DNA of 6,828 bases from PWND01 sp964601515 (GTDB lineage: Bacteria; Bacteroidota; Bacteroidia; Bacteroidales; UBA7960): NCBI GenBank assembly GCA_964601515.1, contig CAZRNU010000153.1:1-6828 (forward strand), given 5' to 3'. The notes beneath the pieces are model-generated. The model did no database searches. It was not told the origin of the DNA and saw only the letters and a list, made by a program, of their open reading frames with translations. The number at the start of each line of letters is the position of its first letter. The stretch's first letter is position 1. Both the position numbers and the translations under genes were made by a program. Shown in pieces: positions 1 to 5,192 of the stretch.

Positions 1-1
1 A

Positions 2-1192
2 GTTGACTATCAGGGCGACTACCATTATTGTTATTGCACAAAAAGTTCTCATTTTGTATATATTCTTGAAGAAGCATTAAAAAATGACATTCATATAGAA
101 ACTTCATCTGCATTTGATACTTATATAATAGAAGAACTGCTCACACGAGATCTGATAGACAAAAACACATATATTGTTTGCAATGGCTTTAAGCGCCCAT
201 TATATCTTGAAAGAATTTGCGAACTAATTAATCAAGGCTTCGAAAATACTATTCCTGTTATAGACAACAAGAATGAAATAGAGGTTTATGAAAGCTTAAT
301 TGACAAGAACAGAAAATGTAAGCTGGGAATAAGAATCGCTGCAGAAGAGGAGCCAATGTTTGAATTTTATACTTCTCGTTTGGGCGTAAGGTATAATGAC
401 ATTGTTCCATATTATAAAGAAAAGATAAAGCCCAATCCGGTATTTTCATTAAAGATGCTTCATTTTTTTATAAATACAGGGATAAAAGACAATGCATACT
501 ATTGGAATGAGTTATCGAAGTGTGTTAACGTTTACTGCGACCTCAAGAAAATTTGCCCGGAGCTTGATTCATTGAATATAGGGGGTGGTTTCCCTATCAA
601 AAACTCACTTGGCTTCGAGTTTGATTATGAATACATTGTTGAAGAAATAATATCTCAAATTAAGAAGATTTGTATTGAAAGAAACGTCCCCGAACCACAT
701 ATCTTCACGGAATTTGGCGCATTTACAGTTGGGGAAAGCGGTGCTGTGCTTTATTCTATTCTCGACCAAAAGCAACAAAATGACAGGGAGCTTTGGAACA
801 TGATAGACAGCAGTTTTATGACAACTCTGCCTGACATCTGGGCTGCAAAACAAAAATTTATTCTTTTGGCTGTAAATAATTGGGACTCGGAATATGAAAG
901 GGTTAACCTTGGAGGACTAACATGCGACAGTCAGGATTACTATAACGCAGAATCGCATTCCAATGCTATATTTCTTCCAAAAATAAAAAAAGATGTGCCA
1001 CAATATATTGGCATGTTTCATACAGGGGCCTACCAAGATAGCTTGGGTGGGTTCGGAGGAATACAACACTGTCTTATTCCTTCTCCAAAACTGATAATTA
1101 TTGACCGTGATGAAGAAGGGCAATATACTACAAAGCTTTTTGCAAAAGAACAAAGCTATAAGTCGATGCTAAAAACTCTAGGCTATTGGTAA
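2..1192 (+). CDS. speA: Arginine decarboxylase (PLP-dependent, alanine-racemase-fold family), C-terminal part
   Basis: This enzyme is expected to convert arginine to agmatine and CO2 in the cytoplasm, the first step of the agmatine route to polyamines. The frame is open from base 2, and 396 residues are visible. Compared with my memory of the ~465-residue Bacteroidota form, about 70-80 N-terminal residues lie outside the window. The first in-frame ATG (356) falls inside the conserved domain and is not the start. Fragment residue 14 is the likely PLP lysine, in YCYCTKSSHF. An IETSSAFD block follows at about 32-39, the glycine-rich phosphate-binding loop NIGGGFP at about 192-198, and TEFGAFTVGESG at about 236-247 in the place of the family's EPG motif. 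Cys308 in GGLTCDS is the expected catalytic cysteine from the partner subunit. The C-terminal end is intact (KTLGYW, then TAA). Arginine specificity is inferred from family resemblance; a related diamine or amino-acid decarboxylase cannot be excluded. It seems to be transcribed separately from the next gene, 112 bases away. Confidence 0.88.
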   Translation, partial: VDYQGDYHYCYCTKSSHFVYILEEALKNDIHIETSSAFDTYIIEELLTRDLIDKNTYIVCNGFKRPLYLERICELINQGFENTIPVIDNKNEIEVYESLIDKNRKCKLGIRIAAEEEPMFEFYTSRLGVRYNDIVPYYKEKIKPNPVFSLKMLHFFINTGIKDNAYYWNELSKCVNVYCDLKKICPELDSLNIGGGFPIKNSLGFEFDYEYIVEEIISQIKKICIERNVPEPHIFTEFGAFTVGESGAVLYSILDQKQQNDRELWNMIDSSFMTTLPDIWAAKQKFILLAVNNWDSEYERVNLGGLTCDSQDYYNAESHSNAIFLPKIKKDVPQYIGMFHTGAYQDSLGGFGGIQHCLIPSPKLIIIDRDEEGQYTTKLFAKEQSYKSMLKTLGYW

Positions 1193-1255
1193 ATCAAGAC
1201 TTATAACCAAGAAATATTCTTAATTCTTTAACTTCAAACTATTCAAATATTTTAC

Positions 1256-1263
1256 TACTTTTG
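1256..1263 (+). promoter_or_regulatory. Candidate Bacteroidota-type -7 promoter box for the lipoprotein-ftsK-lolA cluster
   Basis: TACTTTTG matches the Bacteroidota -7 consensus TAnnTTTG exactly. It lies in the only sizeable intergenic gap, 41 bases before the lipoprotein ATG, so a transcript starting a few bases downstream would have a leader of about 35 bases. No good TTTG -33 element is seen at the usual spacing; around 1232-1236 the sequence is only CTTCA. In AT-rich DNA the 8-base match could occur by chance, so this is a candidate only. Confidence 0.4.
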
Positions 1264-1304
1264 AAGCTGGTTTAATTATATAATGCTACATAACATATAT
1301 AACT

Positions 1305-1985
1305 ATGACACACAAAAAGCAACTATACAAAAGATTTTTACTGGTAGCTCTCTTCTTAATTTTATTCGCATCCTGTTCGAAAAGTGGATTCAGAGGCGTT
1401 GTTCAATATAAAATTTCATATCCCGGAAGTAGGATTGACTACGCAACTCAAGATGCATTGCCTACAACTATGGAAGTAAAAGCAAACGGCAACTTTGTTA
1501 GAAAAGATATGCGTGGCGGCGACCTTATTCAAACCCAAATATCCAATGCTGATGAAGAATCCTTACATATTTTACTTGAAATATTGGGGAAAAAATATCA
1601 CATTAGCAAGTCCAAAACTGATATTGAACTTGATATGAAGAAAATGCCCGAACCTCAGTTTGAATTTACAGGCCAAACTCGCGAAATTCTGGGATACGTT
1701 TGTCAGGAAGTTAAGGCTATTACATTTGACGACTTTGGTGAAGAAACAATATCATACATTTATTTCACAAATGACATAAAAGGGTTCCCTTTTAATTTCG
1801 ACTTACCTTACAAGGAAATACCGGGGCTAATGCTTCAATATGAGCTAAAAAGCGGCGACCTTAACATGAAGTTTGAAGCTGAAAGCATCAGAAAACGAAA
1901 AAAAGGAACAAAAAAGAAATCATTCAAAATCCCTAAAGGTTATCAAGAAACTACTCACGAGGAGCTAAGAAAACTATTAGAATAA
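1305..1985 (+). CDS. Lipoprotein resembling DUF4412-domain proteins
   Basis: A 226-residue predicted lipoprotein of unknown biochemical function. The N-terminus is basic (KKQLYKR), followed by a hydrophobic stretch (about 11-20) and a lipobox-like FASC, so lipidation is expected at Cys24. The residues after the cysteine (SKSGFR) lack the acidic run that acts as a surface-export signal in some Bacteroidota, which suggests the lipoprotein stays periplasm-facing; this is inference. The mature part looks beta-rich: GVVQYKISYPGS at 31-42, a GKKYHISKSK strand near 95-104, GYVCQEVKAI at 130-139, YIYFTNDIKG at 151-160, and a basic stretch RKRKKGTKKK at 196-205. It ends with IPKGYQETTHEEL, which resembles the end of DUF4412 proteins. 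The ATG at 1305 is supported by the signal sequence; an in-frame stop at 1281-1283 blocks upstream extension. It is followed 19 bases later by ftsK and is probably co-transcribed with it. The family call is from memory of the pattern and is moderate. Confidence 0.72.
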   Translation: MTHKKQLYKRFLLVALFLILFASCSKSGFRGVVQYKISYPGSRIDYATQDALPTTMEVKANGNFVRKDMRGGDLIQTQISNADEESLHILLEILGKKYHISKSKTDIELDMKKMPEPQFEFTGQTREILGYVCQEVKAITFDDFGEETISYIYFTNDIKGFPFNFDLPYKEIPGLMLQYELKSGDLNMKFEAESIRKRKKGTKKKSFKIPKGYQETTHEELRKLLE

Positions 1986-2000
1986 GATAACCGGTTATCT
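1985..2000. repeat. Perfect 16-base palindrome in the lipoprotein-ftsK gap
   Basis: AGATAACCGGTTATCT is its own reverse complement over all 16 bases. It begins on the last base of the lipoprotein stop codon and ends four bases before the ftsK ATG, filling nearly the whole 19-base gap. As DNA it could be a dimeric regulator's operator. As RNA it could form a 6-bp stem with a CCGG loop next to the ftsK start. No T-run follows, so it is not a standard intrinsic terminator. Its function is unknown. Confidence 0.6.
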
Positions 2001-2004
2001 ATTT

Positions 2005-4527
2005 ATGTCAGACAAAAACAATAAATTCAAGTCGAATACATTCAAGTCGAAGAAAGAACCGAAAACTGACCTGTCGGGCAATGAGTTTTCTCTAAAAAAC
2101 CTTAATGGTTTCTTTCAAGATGGAAGGTTCCGTAAAATATCCGGAACTTTGCTTGTTATTGTGTCTTTTTATCTTTTCTTATCATTCACCAGCTATTTTT
2201 TCAATTGGAAATACGACGACAGCGCCGAAAAATCATTTGGCGATTTGCTATTTGACAAAGAATTAGTTGTGGAAAATATGATGGGCAGACTTGGGCATGT
2301 AACAGCTAAGATTTTTATTAAAAATTGGTTTGGATTAGCTTCATATCTTTTCGTACTTGTATCATTTGTAATAGGCATCAAACTGCTAATTAGAAAATCT
2401 ATACTACCTGTTTTAAGAACTGTAAATTACAGCATATTCGGACTGTTATGGATATCTGTTGCTTTTGGGTTCTTATTTAGAACAGGCGATTTAATTATAC
2501 TTTCAGGCACTTTTGGTTATCAAACCAATATCTGGCTCGATGGTATTTTTGGAAAAGCAGGTACATTTCTGATACTATTGTTTACACTTGCAAGTGCGCT
2601 TATCATAGCATTCAATTGGAGTTATGGTGCTATTATGAATTTTGTTATGAAAATTATTGGTTTATTAATTAAACCTAAACCTTTAGCTGAGGAAACAGAA
2701 ATTGAGAATACTCCTGAAAATGTTTTAAATACTGAGATTGACAGCCCCGACAGTGAAGAAGCTGTTGAAGTTAGTTTTGAGAATGAAGACATTATTCAAA
2801 GCGAAGAAGATATTATAAAAAGCTTACTTGAAAAAAAAGAAAGTGAAAGCGATGTCGACTTTGAAGTTAATATTAGTAATGAAGAAGAAATAATAGAACC
2901 CGAATACAATAATCCCGAACTTGAAATTGAGGTCAGTGATGGTAAAATTAGAGGTAATAACTATCAGGAAATAGCAGACCCTTCGAGTGACGCAATTGAC
3001 AGCGCTGCTTTGCTCGCAAAACAAGGACCATTCGACCCAAAAGAAGATTTACGGGATTATCAGATTCCACCTATTACGTTATTAAAAGAATACGGATCTA
3101 ACACAATAGAAATTAACAAACCTGAGCTCGAAGCCAATAAAAATAGAATTCTTGAAACCTTAAACAATTATTCTATACAGATTGACAAAATCAGAGCAAC
3201 CGTTGGCCCAACAGTTACATTATACGAGATAGTCCCTGCTCCGGGAGTTAGAATATCCAAAATAAAAAATCTGGAAAATGATATTGCACTTAGTTTATCT
3301 GCACTTGGAATAAGGATAATAGCACCCATTCCGGGCAAAGGAACCATAGGCATAGAAGTACCAAACAGTAAGCCTGAAATTGTGAGCATGAGATCGGTTT
3401 TGAGCAGTGAGAAATTCCAGAAATCAACATTCGAACTTCCTATAGGACTTGGAAAAACAATCGCAAATGAAATATACATTGCAGATCTGGTTAAAATGCC
3501 TCACCTACTAATGGCAGGTGCAACAGGACAAGGCAAATCTGTAGGATTAAATGCTGTTTTGGCTTCTATTTTATACAAAAAGCACCCTGCAGAAGTAAAA
3601 TTTGTGCTGGTTGACCCAAAGAAAGTGGAGCTTACCTTATTCTCAAAGATAGAACGTCATTATCTGGCAAAACTCCCGGATTCAGAAGAAGCCATAATTA
3701 CAGATACACGAAAAGTTGTTAGAACATTGAATTCTCTCACAATTGAGATGAATTCGAGATATGACTTACTTAAAGATGCTCAGGTTAGAAATATTCAGGA
3801 ATACAATGCGAAATTTATTTCCAGAAGGCTTAATCCAAACCACGGTCACCGATTTCTGCCATATATCATTTTGTTTATTGATGAATTTGCCGACCTTATA
3901 ATGACAGCAGGAAAAGAAGTAGAGCTTCCTATAACCAGACTTGCTCAGCTGGCCAGAGCTATAGGCATACATCTTATTATTGCAACGCAAAGACCATCGG
4001 TAAACATAATTACCGGAACAATTAAAGCAAACTTCCCGGCTAGAATAGCTTTCAGAGTAACTTCGAAAATCGACTCAAGAACTATTCTTGATACAGGAGG
4101 TGCAGATCAGCTAATCGGAAGAGGCGATATGCTTCTATCTACAGGAAGCGACATTATTAGATTACAGTGTGCATTTATTGATACACCCGAAATAGACAAT
4201 ATAACAGAATTTATTGGTTCTCAAAAAGCCTATCCAAACGCTTTTGAACTTCCGGCTTGTGACGATGAAACTGATGATTTTGAAAATGTTGATGATGGCG
4301 ACAGAGATGAGCTTTTTGAAGAGGCTGCCAGAATAATTGTTGCAACACAACAAGGAAGCACTTCGCTGCTTCAAAGGAAGCTTAAACTTGGATATAATCG
4401 CGCAGGAAGACTGATTGACCAACTTGAAGCGGCAGGAATTGTTGGGCCTTTTGAAGGAAGTAAAGCAAGAGAAGTGAGAATTAAAGATGAGATGACATTG
4501 GAACAGATTTTGAGAAGAAACGATTAA
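2005..4527 (+). CDS. ftsK: DNA translocase FtsK
   Basis: A membrane-anchored, septum-located hexameric DNA pump that clears and aligns chromosome termini during division. The 840 residues follow the FtsK/SpoIIIE plan. The short cytoplasmic N-terminus is basic. Four likely membrane segments lie at about 45-66, 109-129, 141-160 and 184-204. An acidic, low-complexity linker follows (about 228-312, rich in E and D). The alpha/beta motor runs from about 355 to 745, with Walker A GATGQGKS at 505-512 (Lys511), LVDPKKVELT at 535-544, Walker B ILFIDEFADL at 622-631 (Asp626, Glu627) and the TQRPS motif at 661-665. The gamma winged-helix domain at about 768-828 contains NRAGRLIDQLEAAGIVGP, the helix region that reads orientation sequences in relatives. 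All key motifs are intact. The length is normal for Bacteroidota, which lack the long E. coli linker. An in-frame TAG at 1978-1980, with no start codon before 2005, fixes the earliest start. lolA follows after 11 bases. Confidence 0.97.
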   Translation: MSDKNNKFKSNTFKSKKEPKTDLSGNEFSLKNLNGFFQDGRFRKISGTLLVIVSFYLFLSFTSYFFNWKYDDSAEKSFGDLLFDKELVVENMMGRLGHVTAKIFIKNWFGLASYLFVLVSFVIGIKLLIRKSILPVLRTVNYSIFGLLWISVAFGFLFRTGDLIILSGTFGYQTNIWLDGIFGKAGTFLILLFTLASALIIAFNWSYGAIMNFVMKIIGLLIKPKPLAEETEIENTPENVLNTEIDSPDSEEAVEVSFENEDIIQSEEDIIKSLLEKKESESDVDFEVNISNEEEIIEPEYNNPELEIEVSDGKIRGNNYQEIADPSSDAIDSAALLAKQGPFDPKEDLRDYQIPPITLLKEYGSNTIEINKPELEANKNRILETLNNYSIQIDKIRATVGPTVTLYEIVPAPGVRISKIKNLENDIALSLSALGIRIIAPIPGKGTIGIEVPNSKPEIVSMRSVLSSEKFQKSTFELPIGLGKTIANEIYIADLVKMPHLLMAGATGQGKSVGLNAVLASILYKKHPAEVKFVLVDPKKVELTLFSKIERHYLAKLPDSEEAIITDTRKVVRTLNSLTIEMNSRYDLLKDAQVRNIQEYNAKFISRRLNPNHGHRFLPYIILFIDEFADLIMTAGKEVELPITRLAQLARAIGIHLIIATQRPSVNIITGTIKANFPARIAFRVTSKIDSRTILDTGGADQLIGRGDMLLSTGSDIIRLQCAFIDTPEIDNITEFIGSQKAYPNAFELPACDDETDDFENVDDGDRDELFEEAARIIVATQQGSTSLLQRKLKLGYNRAGRLIDQLEAAGIVGPFEGSKAREVRIKDEMTLEQILRRND
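2025..2051 (+). repeat. 12-base direct repeat at the ftsK 5' end
   Basis: ATTCAAGTCGAA occurs at 2025-2036 and again at 2040-2051. The period is exactly 15 bases, so the frame is kept and the protein carries the near-repeat KFKSN-TFKSK at residues 7-16. This looks like a small in-frame duplication in the non-conserved, basic N-terminal tail, where length changes should be tolerated. Confidence 0.6.
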
Positions 4528-4538
4528 AACAACCTATT

Positions 4539-5192
4539 ATGAAAAAACTCCTATTTATTTTTGCAGCACTGATTATAAGTAATAATTCTTTCTCACAAGG
4601 ACATCAAACAGAATTTGAAAAAAAAGGCACAGAGCTTGTAAATACTGCAAGTTCAAAAATTCGCGCTTACAAATCGCTTAAAATTGACTTTACTTATGAG
4701 ATGGAAAATAAAACCATGGAAATAAATGAAACAATGAGTGGCGTTATTTTTTCCCAAGGACAGAAGTATTATATGGAAGTTGGAGATAATGTTTTTATTT
4801 CTGATGGCACAACAATCTGGAATTACATTGATGATTTAGAAGAAGTTCAGATCAGTAATGCAGCAGATGCAGAAGGCGGGCTCACTCCCACTGCAATATT
4901 AAATGATTTCGAAGAGCATTTTAAAGCAACATTTATAAAACAAGAAACTTATAAAGGGAAAAAAGTAGACATAATAGATCTTGTACCAAAAGTATCTCAA
5001 GCTTTCTACAAATACAGAATTGCACTTGATTCTAAAGATCAGATGATAGTTTATTCTATTGCATATGACAGACATGGCGGAACTTTCACTTATAACCTGA
5101 GTAACGTTCAAATAAACCCCACTATTCCTGCAAGTAAGTTTGTTTTTGATAAAAATAAATTTCCGGATGCATATATTAATGACCTGAGGTAG
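4539..5192 (+). CDS. lolA: LolA-like periplasmic outer-membrane lipoprotein carrier
   Basis: Predicted to accept lipoproteins released from the inner membrane by the Lol ABC transporter and carry them across the periplasm. The 217 residues begin with a classical signal peptide (MKKLLFIFAALII) with probable cleavage after NSFS, leaving mature Gln20; this fixes the ATG at 4539. The mature part fits the LolA half-barrel: KIRAYKSLKIDFTYEM (about 40-55), SGVIFSQGQKYYMEV (67-81), the characteristic SDGTTIWNYIDD (88-99), and later beta strands with YRIALDSKDQMIVYSIAYD (159-177). There is no lipobox, so it should be soluble rather than LolB-like. Assignment rests on motif pattern plus the neighbouring ftsK, a pairing I recall from other Bacteroidota; substrate range cannot be read from the sequence. 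It starts 11 bases after ftsK and is probably the last gene of the operon. Its 3' end overlaps the convergent LysM gene by 17 bases, and a hairpin with a T-rich tail follows 25 bases after the stop. Confidence 0.85.
   Translation: MKKLLFIFAALIISNNSFSQGHQTEFEKKGTELVNTASSKIRAYKSLKIDFTYEMENKTMEINETMSGVIFSQGQKYYMEVGDNVFISDGTTIWNYIDDLEEVQISNAADAEGGLTPTAILNDFEEHFKATFIKQETYKGKKVDIIDLVPKVSQAFYKYRIALDSKDQMIVYSIAYDRHGGTFTYNLSNVQINPTIPASKFVFDKNKFPDAYINDLR

Noticed and set aside
1108..1120. A GAAGAAGGG string near FtsK orientation (KOPS/SRS-like) sequences
   Set aside because: It does not match GGGNAGGG or GAGAAGGG exactly, is a single copy, and encodes conserved residues of the decarboxylase.
605..1153. 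Minus-strand open frames opposite the decarboxylase
   Set aside because: They are antisense to conserved coding sequence, have no recognisable protein features, and are best explained as shadow frames.
356..1192. The ATG at 356 as the start of a 278-residue decarboxylase
   Set aside because: The same frame is open back to base 2 and includes the PLP-lysine motif (codon 41-43) and other conserved blocks, so 356 is an internal methionine.
1209..1221. AAGAA-ATA-TTCTT as a terminator for the decarboxylase gene
   Set aside because: The stem is only five A/T-rich pairs with a three-base loop, and no convincing T-run follows; it is too weak to call.
2193..4422. Several minus-strand open frames of 60-105 codons within ftsK
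   Set aside because: They lie antisense to a strongly conserved gene, show no recognisable domain or signal peptide, and have atypical cysteine-rich or phenylalanine-rich compositions.
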